Assembly (NCBI GenBank): GCA_002371025.1
Contig: DFFQ01000113.1
Coordinates: 1 to 10,883, forward strand
DNA from: Lachnospiraceae bacterium UBA3772
GTDB lineage: Bacteria > Bacillota > Clostridia > Lachnospirales > Lachnospiraceae
DNA length: 10,883 bases
Direction of reading: 5' to 3'
How positions within the stretch are numbered: the stretch's first letter is position 1; every line of letters starts with the position of its first letter. The notes below the pieces were generated by a model, which saw nothing but the letters and a program-made list of their open reading frames with translations, searched no databases and was not told the DNA's origin. Shown in pieces: positions 1 through 6,998 of this stretch. The position numbers and the translations under genes are program-made.

Positions 1-273
1 ATGCAGAAGCAGATGGAGGAGACTCAGGCTGCTCTTGAAGAAAAGGAATATGAAGCTACATCAGGTGGTGGAGCTGTTAAAGTTAAGATGAATGGTAAGA
101 AGGAGATCACAGAAGTAAAAATCGATCCAGACTGCGTAGATATCGAAGATATTGAAATGCTTGAGGATCTTGTCCTTACAGCTGTTAACCAGGTTATTGA
201 GCTTCAGTCAAATGATGAGAAGAACTCTATGGGACAGATTGCTGGCGGTCTTGGAGGAGGACTTCCATTCTAA
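1..273 (+). CDS. YbaB/EbfC-family nucleoid-associated protein (5' end outside window)
   Basis: Small DNA-binding protein of the YbaB/EbfC family, which forms homodimers, coats DNA without strong sequence preference and is usually encoded between dnaX and recR. The 90 visible residues show the family pattern: a charged helix rich in Gln, Glu and Lys, a central strand with the TSGGGAVKVKMNG stretch (about residues 20-32), a second amphipathic part with IDPD and a long helix, and the flexible Gly-rich tail ending GGGLPF. Family members usually have 100-115 residues with a Gly/Met/Asn-rich head before the KMQKQMEE segment. The ATG at base 1 is therefore probably internal, and the true start lies to the left. 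The stop codon abuts the recR start. Identity as YbaB is secure; the exact length is not. Confidence 0.93.
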   Translation: MQKQMEETQAALEEKEYEATSGGGAVKVKMNGKKEITEVKIDPDCVDIEDIEMLEDLVLTAVNQVIELQSNDEKNSMGQIAGGLGGGLPF

Positions 274-870
274 ATGGGTATTTACGGAGATGAAGTAGAC
301 CGTCTTATTGAAGAGTTGGGAAGACTTCCAGGTATCGGAAGCAGAACAGCTCAAAGACTCGCGTTTCATATCATTTCACTTCCGGATGAGAAAGCAGAAG
401 CATTATCTTCGGCCATTGTGTCAGCCAAGAAGAAGATAAGATATTGCAAGACGTGTTTTACCATTACAAATCAGGAAGAATGCCCTATATGCGCTTCAGA
501 GAGGCGTGATCATGGCGTCATAATGGTGGTGGAAACACCTAGAGATGTGGCGGCATATGAAAAAACGGGAAAATATGAAGGAGTATACCATGTGCTTCAC
601 GGAGTTATAAATCCAAGCCTTGGTATAGGACCTCAGGATATTAAATTAAAGGAGCTTATGATAAGACTCAGGGGTGATGTGAGAGAACTTATCATTGCGA
701 CGAATTCAAGTGTTGAAGGTGAAGCAACAGCAATGTATATATCCAAGATGGTGAAGCCGGCAGGCATTAAAGTGAGCAGGATTGCCAGTGGCGTGCCTGT
801 AGGTGGAGATCTTGAAAGTACTGACGAGATCACGCTGCTTCGTGCTCTTGAGGGACGTACAGAGCTCTAA
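274..870 (+). CDS. recR: Recombination mediator protein RecR
   Basis: RecR works with RecO (and RecF) to load RecA onto gapped single-stranded DNA; it forms a ring-like tetramer that clamps DNA. The 198 residues match the family length. In order there is a helix-hairpin-helix (about 15-32, with [11 protein letters not shown]), a Cys4 zinc finger (C58, C61, C70, C73), a Toprim domain from about residue 80 (VVETP at 85-89), and the C-terminal [17 protein letters not shown] segment (172-188), the usual RecR signature. The ATG follows the ybaB stop with no gap. A GGAGGAGG site inside the end of ybaB (253-260) sits somewhat far upstream, so translation is probably coupled. The ybaB-recR pairing is the standard bacterial order. 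All key residues are present. Confidence 0.97.
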   Translation: MGIYGDEVDRLIEELGRLPGIGSRTAQRLAFHIISLPDEKAEALSSAIVSAKKKIRYCKTCFTITNQEECPICASERRDHGVIMVVETPRDVAAYEKTGKYEGVYHVLHGVINPSLGIGPQDIKLKELMIRLRGDVRELIIATNSSVEGEATAMYISKMVKPAGIKVSRIASGVPVGGDLESTDEITLLRALEGRTEL

Positions 871-905
871 GTTTACAAACTATATATAGCAGGAGGGATA
901 TTAGT

Positions 906-1979
906 ATGAAGAGAATTGGTATGCTTACTAGTGGCGGCGATTGCCAGGCACTTAATGCGACAATGCGTGGCGTTGCCAAAGGACTGGAAAATCTCTTTGG
1001 AGAAGTGGAGATTTATGGTTTCCTTGATGGATACAAAGGTCTTATCTATGGCAATTATAAAAAGATGAAACCTATGGATTTTACCGGTATCTTAAGTAAG
1101 GGTGGTACTATCCTTGGAACATCACGTATGCCATTTAAGATGATGGAGCAGCCAACTGATGATGGTGTTGAAAAGATTCCGGCTATGATCAAGAATTATA
1201 AGAAGCTTGATCTGGATTGTCTTGTTGTACTAGGTGGAAATGGATCACAGAAAACAGCTAATCTCCTGAGTGAAAAAGGTCTGAATGTTATCGGACTTCC
1301 AAAGACTATTGATAATGATCTCTGGGGTACTGATGTTACATTTGGATTTCACAGTGCTGTAGATGTTGCTACACAGTGTATCGATTGCATTTATACAACA
1401 GCAGAGTCTCATAGCCGTGTATTTGTTATTGAGATAATGGGACACAAGGTAGGATGGATAACTCTTTATGCCGGAATTGCCGGTGGAGCGGATGTAATCC
1501 TTCTTCCGGAAGTTCCATACGATATTAAGAAAGTATATAAAGCAATTGACAAGAGGACCAAGCAAGGTAAGAGATTTACTATCATTTGCGTTGCTGAAGG
1601 TGCTATATCAAAGGAAGTTGCAAAGCTTCCTAAGAAGGAAAGAAAAGAAGTTATTGCAAAGTCAAAATATCCTTCAGTTGCATATGAGATAGCTGCAAAG
1701 ATCACAGAAAAATATTCTTCAGATGTAAGAGTTGCCGTTCCGGGACATACTCAGAGAGGTGGAAGCCCTGATGCTTATGACAGATTCATTTCATCAAGAT
1801 TTGGTGCATGTGCTGCTGAACTTATCAAGGCTGAGGATTTCGGCAAACTTGTTGTAATGAGAAATGGTGAAGTTACCGCTATTCCTCTTTCTGAATCTGC
1901 AGGTAAGTTAAAGTACGTTGAAGTAGATGATCAGGCTATCAAAGAAGCAAAGACTCTTGGCATATGCTTTGGAGATTGA
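906..1979 (+). CDS. pfkA: 6-phosphofructokinase (PfkA family, probably ATP-dependent)
   Basis: Cytoplasmic glycolytic enzyme that phosphorylates fructose 6-phosphate to fructose 1,6-bisphosphate. Its 357 residues are slightly longer than E. coli PfkA. Visible motifs are the phosphate loop TSGGDCQALNA (8-18), GGNGS (110-114), the catalytic PKTIDND (132-138), GFHSAV (147-152), MGHKVGW (178-184), AEGA (230-233) and GHTQRGGSPDAYDR (280-293). Substrate-binding R275, H281 and R284 are kept. Phosphoryl-donor markers are mixed: Gly113 (E. coli Gly104) is the ATP-type residue, while Lys133 (E. coli Gly124) is typical of pyrophosphate enzymes. Asn112 replaces the usual Asp of GGDGS, and His180 replaces the usual Arg of MGR. 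I recall similar mixed sequences in other Clostridia annotated as ATP-dependent. AGGAGGG at 891-897 sits 8 bases before the ATG. Confidence 0.93.
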   Translation: MKRIGMLTSGGDCQALNATMRGVAKGLENLFGEVEIYGFLDGYKGLIYGNYKKMKPMDFTGILSKGGTILGTSRMPFKMMEQPTDDGVEKIPAMIKNYKKLDLDCLVVLGGNGSQKTANLLSEKGLNVIGLPKTIDNDLWGTDVTFGFHSAVDVATQCIDCIYTTAESHSRVFVIEIMGHKVGWITLYAGIAGGADVILLPEVPYDIKKVYKAIDKRTKQGKRFTIICVAEGAISKEVAKLPKKERKEVIAKSKYPSVAYEIAAKITEKYSSDVRVAVPGHTQRGGSPDAYDRFISSRFGACAAELIKAEDFGKLVVMRNGEVTAIPLSESAGKLKYVEVDDQAIKEAKTLGICFGD

Positions 1980-1982
1980 TAA

Positions 1983-4658
1983 ATGCGTCTTAGATTTTTA
2001 AAGGTCATTTTAGGAGCAGCTCTCTTTTTATTAGTATTTATGGGGGCAGCTCTCGTGACGAATTATTTAAATAACAGAGGAAGAGACAGTGTCTCAGTAG
2101 AAATGCCGGGGGAAACTCTCCCGGCTGTTTTTAGTGAATTATCTGATGAAAAGATAAACTATATGCCGGCCTATAAGACGGTGCTTAACACCAGTCTTTA
2201 TAGAGACTCCATCTATCCCCTTTCAGAGGATAAGAGGATAGTGATACTGGTTCCAAACCGTGGAAAGTCCAATGGGGCGATCAATTATGAGCTTCGCGAT
2301 GAATCTGGAGAGACTCTTATTGAAAAAGGGGAAATGACATATATCGGTGACAGGGATAACTATAATCGTTATGAAGCCTGCATCAGAATGGATCTTAAAG
2401 AGGGCGAGGAATACAGTTTTGTAGTTAAGACCAAATACGAAAAGCAGGACCTTTATTTTTATACAAGAGTTATCAGGTTAAAGAAAAATCAGCTTTCACT
2501 TCTTATGGAATATGCTGAGGAGTTCAGCAAAGCTACATTTACTGCGGATAAGAAGACTCTTTCTACAGAGCTGGAACAGAAGGCTGATGAATCAGGAAAG
2601 GCGATTGCTCAAAATTCTGCAACAGAAGATGATGAAGAAGACGGCTCTTTAAAGGTTGCGTCCTCTACAGATGCGGGAAAAGTAAGTGCTGAGGATATTG
2701 AATCAGTACTGAAAACGACTAATCAGACTGAAGATAGAAATTATCTTGGAGTTGTATCTTTAGGTTCTTCATTTGAAGCTGTAACCTGGGGCGGACTTAA
2801 GCCTGAAAAAGTTGGAGAGACAATAAAGACTGTAAAAGAAGTTAGTGAAAACAGTGCAGTTATTTCCTTTAGCTATGTTGTAACTGCCTTTAATTCTGAT
2901 CAGTCTCAAAATATATACTATAGCGTGGAAGAGATATATGAGCTTTCATTTGCGCCGGATACTGGAAAAGCAACAATTTCAGATTATCATAGATATATGA
3001 ACAGGGCTTTTTCCGGAAACCAGCTGGTTCAGGAGTCTAACAGTATCAACCTCGGAGCGGTGGATTCATATAATGCAGAATATATAGCAACTGATGACTG
3101 TGAAAAGATAGGATTTGTGGCAGATGAATGCCTTTGGTATTTCGATTACAACGAAGGATGGATCACTAAAATCTTTGGTGAGGAAACATCAGCTGCTTCT
3201 CCGGCTTCAAGAGGAATGAAGAGATATGACATTATATGTCTTAAAATGACAGGTGACTATATTGACTTTGCGGTTTATGGTCGTATCCCTTCAGGAAAGA
3301 ATGAGGGCTATGAAGGAGTTGAGGTATATGAGTACAGCATCAAGAATCATAATCTTTGCAGTATTCTGTTCCTTGAAACAAATCTGTCATATACGGTATT
3401 AAAAAACAGCGTTGGACGTCTGGCTGCATATAACGAAAATTCTGGAGAATTCTATACCATTATAGGTCAGGATCTGGTGTCGTTTAATACTGTTTCTGGA
3501 GAAGTGAGTCATATTACAACAGAACTTAAAGAAAGCGATATCAAGAGCTCGAAGGATAGAACAGTTGTGGCTTTTCCAAATTCTGAAGATGAAACAAAGA
3601 TAACAGAGATTAGTCTTATGAATCTTTTAGATGGAACAACAAATAAGATAACAGCAGAGGGTAAAGTACTTACACCTCTTGGATTTATCGGAAATGACTT
3701 TGTTTATGGTATTTCATCTGCAGAAAATGTAACTGTGGGAGCAGACGGTATTGCATCATTTTTATTTGACTCCATTAATATTATTAAGAGAGATGGCAGT
3801 CTTGCAAAAAAATATGAAAAGCCGGGAGTATTAATCTCTGACCTAAGATTCCTTAATAATACTATTTATCTAAGTCGTGTTGAAAAAAATGATGGGGAAT
3901 TAACAAAGCTTGATGCTGATTATATTTCCTATAAGACAGAAGATAATAACAGAGTGATAAGCGCTGAATTTAACAGCACATCGCAGACTTTAAATGAATT
4001 AAATCTTAAGTTCCCGGATTTTATCTATATGTATTCGAATCCTACAGAGCGTGTAACGAAATACGACAGGAAGGATTCCACAAAGACCATGGTGGCTGGA
4101 GATATAAGTAAAGAGACTGTTTATGTGTTCCAGGGCAGAGGGATTCAGATGGAATCAAAATCCATTGGCAGAGCAGTTAGAAGTGTTAATAACAACGGGG
4201 GCTATGTGGTTGATAGTGATGCAGATATAATCTATCGTCATAAAAAAGGCGCACTGTATCTTACCGTAGCTGGAAAGTTTGAATATAAGACTGCAGCATC
4301 TGATTCGGAAAGTTTTGCGGCTTGCCTTTATATGGCACTTGCGGCCAGTGGAAATAAGGCTGAGATGAGTGATCTTCTAGATGTGACTGATTGGGAAAAG
4401 GCTTTTGACGAATTTGGGGGAAGCGCAAGAGGCCTTAATCTTACAGGAGCAGATCTTGATACAGCTATCCTCTATCTTAGCGAGGGAATTCCATTTGCTA
4501 CTAAAATTGACGGAAGATATGTTATGGTAGTAAGTTTCAATAATGAGGCTATAAGGTATTATGATCCGGTTCAGGGAGCAGAAATAAGAGTTAGCAGAAG
4601 TTCATTTAAGGAGGATGTGGAAGAAGCGGGAGATGAATTTTACCTTTATATGAAATAA
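1983..4658 (+). CDS. Large membrane-anchored extracytoplasmic protein with degenerate C39-like C-terminal domain
   Basis: I do not recognise a named family for the 891-residue whole. A short basic head is followed by one hydrophobic segment (about residues 8-28) with no clear signal-peptidase site, so the protein is probably anchored with its bulk outside. Residues about 60-165 look like an all-beta Ig-like domain. A charged, disordered linker (about 190-245, with an EDDEED cluster) leads to a long beta-rich region (about 250-750) with propeller-like spacing of short strands. The last 120 residues resemble a C39-like papain fold: a helix SFAACLYMALAASG at 777-790, then GIPF, DGRYVMVVSF and YYDPVQG. 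Ser777 and Arg845 occupy the expected Cys and His positions, so it is probably not an active protease. GGAG at 1971-1974 lies within the end of pfkA, and the two genes are 3 bases apart, so expression is probably coupled. Confidence 0.7.
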   Translation: MRLRFLKVILGAALFLLVFMGAALVTNYLNNRGRDSVSVEMPGETLPAVFSELSDEKINYMPAYKTVLNTSLYRDSIYPLSEDKRIVILVPNRGKSNGAINYELRDESGETLIEKGEMTYIGDRDNYNRYEACIRMDLKEGEEYSFVVKTKYEKQDLYFYTRVIRLKKNQLSLLMEYAEEFSKATFTADKKTLSTELEQKADESGKAIAQNSATEDDEEDGSLKVASSTDAGKVSAEDIESVLKTTNQTEDRNYLGVVSLGSSFEAVTWGGLKPEKVGETIKTVKEVSENSAVISFSYVVTAFNSDQSQNIYYSVEEIYELSFAPDTGKATISDYHRYMNRAFSGNQLVQESNSINLGAVDSYNAEYIATDDCEKIGFVADECLWYFDYNEGWITKIFGEETSAASPASRGMKRYDIICLKMTGDYIDFAVYGRIPSGKNEGYEGVEVYEYSIKNHNLCSILFLETNLSYTVLKNSVGRLAAYNENSGEFYTIIGQDLVSFNTVSGEVSHITTELKESDIKSSKDRTVVAFPNSEDETKITEISLMNLLDGTTNKITAEGKVLTPLGFIGNDFVYGISSAENVTVGADGIASFLFDSINIIKRDGSLAKKYEKPGVLISDLRFLNNTIYLSRVEKNDGELTKLDADYISYKTEDNNRVISAEFNSTSQTLNELNLKFPDFIYMYSNPTERVTKYDRKDSTKTMVAGDISKETVYVFQGRGIQMESKSIGRAVRSVNNNGGYVVDSDADIIYRHKKGALYLTVAGKFEYKTAASDSESFAACLYMALAASGNKAEMSDLLDVTDWEKAFDEFGGSARGLNLTGADLDTAILYLSEGIPFATKIDGRYVMVVSFNNEAIRYYDPVQGAEIRVSRSSFKEDVEEAGDEFYLYMK

Positions 4659-4735
4659 AACTAGATTATTACAGATATTTTTTAGACTTGAAAAAGCTAG
4701 AGTTTATGCGGTTTACGGGATACAGTCACAAAAAG

Positions 4736-4766
4736 TTCACAATTAAATCACAAAAACATCTATACT
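4736..4766 (+). promoter_or_regulatory. Possible sigma-A-type promoter, internal to the gap
   Basis: TTCACA (4736-4741) and TATACT (4761-4766) each match five of six consensus bases, but the 19-base spacer is long. It would start RNA near 4773, about 80 bases before the hairpin at 4851. The product would be either a short RNA or a terminated leader for the decarboxylase gene. The assignment rests on sequence only. Confidence 0.35.
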
Positions 4767-4850
4767 TTTTCATAATTTTCTAGTATTGTCTAATTGTTCC
4801 AATTTTGAAGGAATCTATACCTTCCCCCACATTTTTCATACCTTTTTTTT

Positions 4851-4885
4851 AGGGTCGCCTGTTCTTGGCGGCTCTTCTTGTTTTC
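4851..4885 (+). terminator. Probable rho-independent terminator
   Basis: Bases 4851-4859 pair with 4867-4875 to give a nine-pair stem, G/C rich with two G-U pairs and a seven-base loop, followed by the T-rich stretch TTCTTGTTTTC. The T tract is interrupted, which weakens it. It lies about 190 bases after the upstream stop codon and before the promoter at 4934. It could therefore end read-through from the pfkA operon or end a short RNA starting near 4773. Confidence 0.5.
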
Positions 4886-4933
4886 TTGCATAAGTTCTTT
4901 GCACTTGTTGCCTGCCTGTTTTTTCAGCTATCG

Positions 4934-4962
4934 TTGTCATAAGAAAAATCATGTGTTAATAT
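4934..4962 (+). promoter_or_regulatory. Promoter of the diaminopimelate decarboxylase gene
   Basis: TTGTCA (4934-4939, five of six consensus bases) lies exactly 17 bases before TAATAT (4957-4962). The -10 is preceded by TG plus one base, making it an extended -10 element. The predicted start is near 4969, leaving a leader of about 40 bases with AAGGAGA at 4997-5003, 8 bases before the ATG. Confidence 0.65.
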
Positions 4963-5011
4963 GTAAAACAATTAAGTTTTAAAGAATACTAGGAAGAAGG
5001 AGACTCGTACA

Positions 5012-6268
5012 ATGAAAACACCATTTGTTACAAAAGAACAGATTGAAGACATCGTAAAGAAATACCCTACACCTTTTCATATCTATGATGAAAAGCAGAT
5101 TAGGGAAAATGCGAAGAAGATGTATAAAGCTTTTTCTTGGAATAAGGGCTTTAAGGAATATTTCGCAGTTAAAGCAACTCCAAACCCAACAATATTAAAG
5201 ATCCTTCATGAATGCGGATGCGGAACTGATTGTTCATCTATGGCTGAACTTGTTATGTCTGAGAAATGTAATATCACAGGAAATGATATCATGTTTTCGT
5301 CAAACGATACTCCTGCTGAAGAATTTGCCTATGCTGCAAAACTTGGCGCTACCATTAACCTCGATGATATAACTCATATTGATATGCTGAAGGAAACATG
5401 TGGCATTCCAAAGAGAATTTCATGTCGTTTCAATCCGGGAGGTAAATTTGCCATTGCCAATACAATAATGGATAATCCTGGGGATGCAAAGTATGGTATG
5501 ACACCAGACCAGATCATTGAAGCATATAAGAGGCTTAAAGAAGAAGGTGCTGAAGAGTTCGGTATGCATGCCTTCCTTGCAAGTAATACTGTTACAAATG
5601 ATTATTATCCTACTCTTGCTAAAATCCTCTTTGAGATGGCTGTAAAGATCAAAGAAGAAACAGGAGTAAAGCTTTCATTTATCAACCTTTCAGGTGGTAT
5701 CGGAATTCCTTATAAGCCTGATCAGGAAGGAAATGATATTGAAAAGATTGCTGAAGGTGTTCATAGGGTTTATGATGAAGTACTTGTTCCTGCTGGAATG
5801 GGAGACGTTTCAATTTTTACTGAATCAGGAAGATTTATGCTTGCTCCATACGGACACCTTGTTACAAAGGCAATTCATGAAAAGCATACTTATAAAGAGT
5901 ATATTGGTGTAGATGCCTGTGCTGCAAATCTTATGAGACCTGCTATGTACGGGGCATATCATCATATCACAGTGCTTGGTAAAGAGGATCAGCCTTTAGA
6001 TCATAAGTATGATATCACAGGCTCTCTTTGCGAAAATAATGATAAGTTTGCCATTGATAGAATGCTTCCAAAGATCGATATGGGAGATTATCTTGTTATC
6101 CATGATACAGGAGCTCATGGTTTTGCCATGGGATATAACTATAACGGAAGACTCTGGTCAGCAGAACTTCTTATTCGTGAAGATGGTTCAGTGATTCAGA
6201 TCAGACGTCCGGAGACAATAGAAGATTACTTTGCAACATTGGATAATTACTGGGATATAGAAGTATAA
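5012..6268 (+). CDS. lysA: Diaminopimelate decarboxylase-like PLP enzyme
   Basis: Fold-type III PLP decarboxylase, most likely converting meso-diaminopimelate to lysine, the last step of lysine synthesis. The 418 residues match the family. Lys54 in YFAVKATPNP should bind PLP. NLSGGIGIPY (225-234) and the ESGR phosphate-binding motif (271-274) follow. RPAMYGAYHH (309-318), GSLCENND (337-344, catalytic Cys340) and GAHGFAMGYNYNGR (367-380) correspond to the usual substrate and dimer-interface motifs. One stretch differs from textbook enzymes: where HxHIGSQ is expected, this protein has HAFLASN (186-192), putting Phe188 in place of the His that stacks on PLP. Closely similar sequences in other Clostridia are, as I recall, annotated as diaminopimelate decarboxylase, but a related amino-acid decarboxylase is possible. 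It has its own promoter and a terminator, so it is probably monocistronic. Confidence 0.85.
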   Translation: MKTPFVTKEQIEDIVKKYPTPFHIYDEKQIRENAKKMYKAFSWNKGFKEYFAVKATPNPTILKILHECGCGTDCSSMAELVMSEKCNITGNDIMFSSNDTPAEEFAYAAKLGATINLDDITHIDMLKETCGIPKRISCRFNPGGKFAIANTIMDNPGDAKYGMTPDQIIEAYKRLKEEGAEEFGMHAFLASNTVTNDYYPTLAKILFEMAVKIKEETGVKLSFINLSGGIGIPYKPDQEGNDIEKIAEGVHRVYDEVLVPAGMGDVSIFTESGRFMLAPYGHLVTKAIHEKHTYKEYIGVDACAANLMRPAMYGAYHHITVLGKEDQPLDHKYDITGSLCENNDKFAIDRMLPKIDMGDYLVIHDTGAHGFAMGYNYNGRLWSAELLIREDGSVIQIRRPETIEDYFATLDNYWDIEV

Positions 6269-6296
6269 TCGAATCATTTTAGGATAAATAAAGAGT

Positions 6297-6341
6297 AAAA
6301 AAATCCGGAGGACCTTAATATTAAGGGACTCCGGATTTTTT
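6297..6341. terminator. Bidirectional rho-independent terminator between convergent genes
   Basis: Seven A (6297-6303), TCCGGAG (6304-6310), GA, the perfect palindrome CCTTAATATTAAGG (6313-6326), GA, CTCCGGA (6329-6335) and six T (6336-6341) form one nearly perfect symmetrical hairpin. The A tract and T tract let it end transcripts from both lysA on the plus strand and the cyclophilin gene on the minus strand. The two GA steps face each other as a tandem G-A mismatch, which normally stacks well within a helix. Confidence 0.93.
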
Positions 6342-6352
6342 AATAGACTATA

Positions 6353-6874
6353 TTAAACTGTTTCTGGTTCAGGATAATCTTCGCCAAATGTATCAACGGT
6401 AACTTCTTTCATTACAACTGGCTCAAGTGGGCTATCCTGCCATCCTGTAGGAGTAGTAGCAATTTTATCAACCACATCCATTCCTTCGATAACCTGACCG
6501 AATGCGGCATACTGTCCATCAAGATGAGGCGCAGCCTTGTGCATGATAAAGAACTGAGATCCTGCTGAATCAGGGTGCATAGCACGGGCCATTGAAAGAA
6601 CTCCTGGCTCATGAGCAAGGTCATTTGAAGCAAAGCCATTTCCCTTAAATTCGCCTTTGATAGAATATCCAGGTCCGCCTGTTCCGACGCCGTTTGGGTC
6701 ACCACCCTGGATCATAAAACCTTTGATAATTCTGTGAAATGTAAGTCCATTATAAAAGCCTTTTTTAACAAGAGAGATAAAATTATTTACTGTGTTTGGA
6801 GCTTTTTCTGGATACAGCTCAGCCTTGATAATTGAGCCGTCGTTCATTGTAAATGTAACTATTGGATATGCCAT
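6353..6874 (-). CDS. Cyclophilin-type peptidyl-prolyl cis-trans isomerase
   Basis: Catalyses cis-trans isomerisation of Xaa-Pro bonds. With 173 residues and no signal peptide or membrane segment it should be a cytoplasmic single-domain cyclophilin. The core motifs are FHRIIKGFMIQGGDP (46-60, catalytic Arg48), GTGGPGYSI (64-72), MARAMHPDSAGSQFFI (95-110) and HLDGQYAAFGQV (117-128). His117 sits where human cyclophilin A has the cyclosporin-contacting Trp, a change common in bacterial members. It ends in an acidic tail. The ATG (6872-6874 on the complement) has AAAGGA about ten bases upstream. It converges on lysA and diverges from mltG. Family identity is certain; choosing between ppiA and ppiB names from sequence alone would be arbitrary. 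Confidence 0.95.
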   Translation of the reverse strand: MAYPIVTFTMNDGSIIKAELYPEKAPNTVNNFISLVKKGFYNGLTFHRIIKGFMIQGGDPNGVGTGGPGYSIKGEFKGNGFASNDLAHEPGVLSMARAMHPDSAGSQFFIMHKAAPHLDGQYAAFGQVIEGMDVVDKIATTPTGWQDSPLEPVVMKEVTVDTFGEDYPEPETV

Positions 6875-6893
6875 TTATTCACCGTTCCTTTTC

Positions 6894-6941
6894 TTGAAAT
6901 TGTATATAAAAGATGGTAGTATAATATCATTATATTATAAT
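6894..6941 (+). promoter_or_regulatory. Probable promoter region of the mltG operon, with an AT dyad
   Basis: TTGAAA (6894-6899) is a good -35, and perfect TATAAT copies occur at 6920-6925 and 6936-6941, though neither is at an ideal 17-base distance. TATAATA (6920-6926) and TATTATA (6933-6939) form an inverted repeat with a six-base centre, shared with the divergent cyclophilin promoter. A regulator site is possible, but simple AT richness could explain it. Confidence 0.4.
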
Positions 6942-6949
6942 TACTTCAA
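6918..6949 (-). promoter_or_regulatory. Probable promoter of the cyclophilin gene
   Basis: Reading the minus strand, TTGAAG (complement of 6944-6949) is followed after 17 bases by TATTAT (complement of 6921-6926, five of six consensus bases). The overlapping TATACT (complement of 6918-6923) is an alternative -10. The area is strongly AT-rich, so several registers are possible. Confidence 0.45.
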
Positions 6950-6983
6950 GTGTACCCTTTTTAAGGAGGGGCGCGGGTTTTAC

Positions 6984-6998
6984 GAGGAAAAAACATTG
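6984..6998 (+). promoter_or_regulatory. Ribosome site and TTG start deciding the mltG N-terminus
   Basis: GAGG at 6984-6987 lies 8 bases before TTG (6996-6998), which opens a protein starting with a short basic head and a membrane segment, as MltG requires. The next in-frame ATG (7017) has no ribosome site and would trim the head. A stronger AAGGAGGGG at 6963-6971 has no start codon at usable distance. Confidence 0.65.

Larger units (their letters stand above)
4659..5011. other. 353-base intergenic region with promoter and terminator signals
   Basis: No convincing protein gene lies here; the longest plus-strand ATG frame I examined, at 4706, gives about 25 codons and lacks a clear ribosome site. 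The stretch holds a possible promoter (4736-4766), a small hairpin GAAGG/CCTTC (4807-4824), an eight-T run (4843-4850), a stronger hairpin followed by a T-rich tract (4851-4885), and a good extended -10 promoter for the next gene (4934-4962). I looked for lysine-riboswitch and T-box sequence landmarks and did not see them. Confidence 0.6.

Noticed and set aside
1..3. ATG at base 1 as the true ybaB start
   Set aside because: The family normally has a further Gly/Met-rich head before this point, so the codon is probably an internal Met at the window edge.
1245..1705. Two minus-strand open frames inside pfkA
   Set aside because: Both lie antisense to conserved active-site coding sequence and show no independent features.
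4706..4783. Short plus-strand ORF of about 25 codons in the gap
   Set aside because: No convincing ribosome site, it spans the candidate promoter, and its composition is unremarkable.
4659..5011. Lysine riboswitch or T-box ahead of the decarboxylase
   Set aside because: I do not see the conserved lysine-riboswitch core or the T-box GGGTGGNACCGCG motif; AGGGTCGCC at 4851 is simply the 5' arm of a hairpin.
6792..6995. N-terminal extension of the mltG frame to an ATG at 6792
   Set aside because: It runs antisense through the start of the cyclophilin gene and through the promoter region, has no ribosome site, and would bury the membrane anchor; TTG at 6996 fits the family better.
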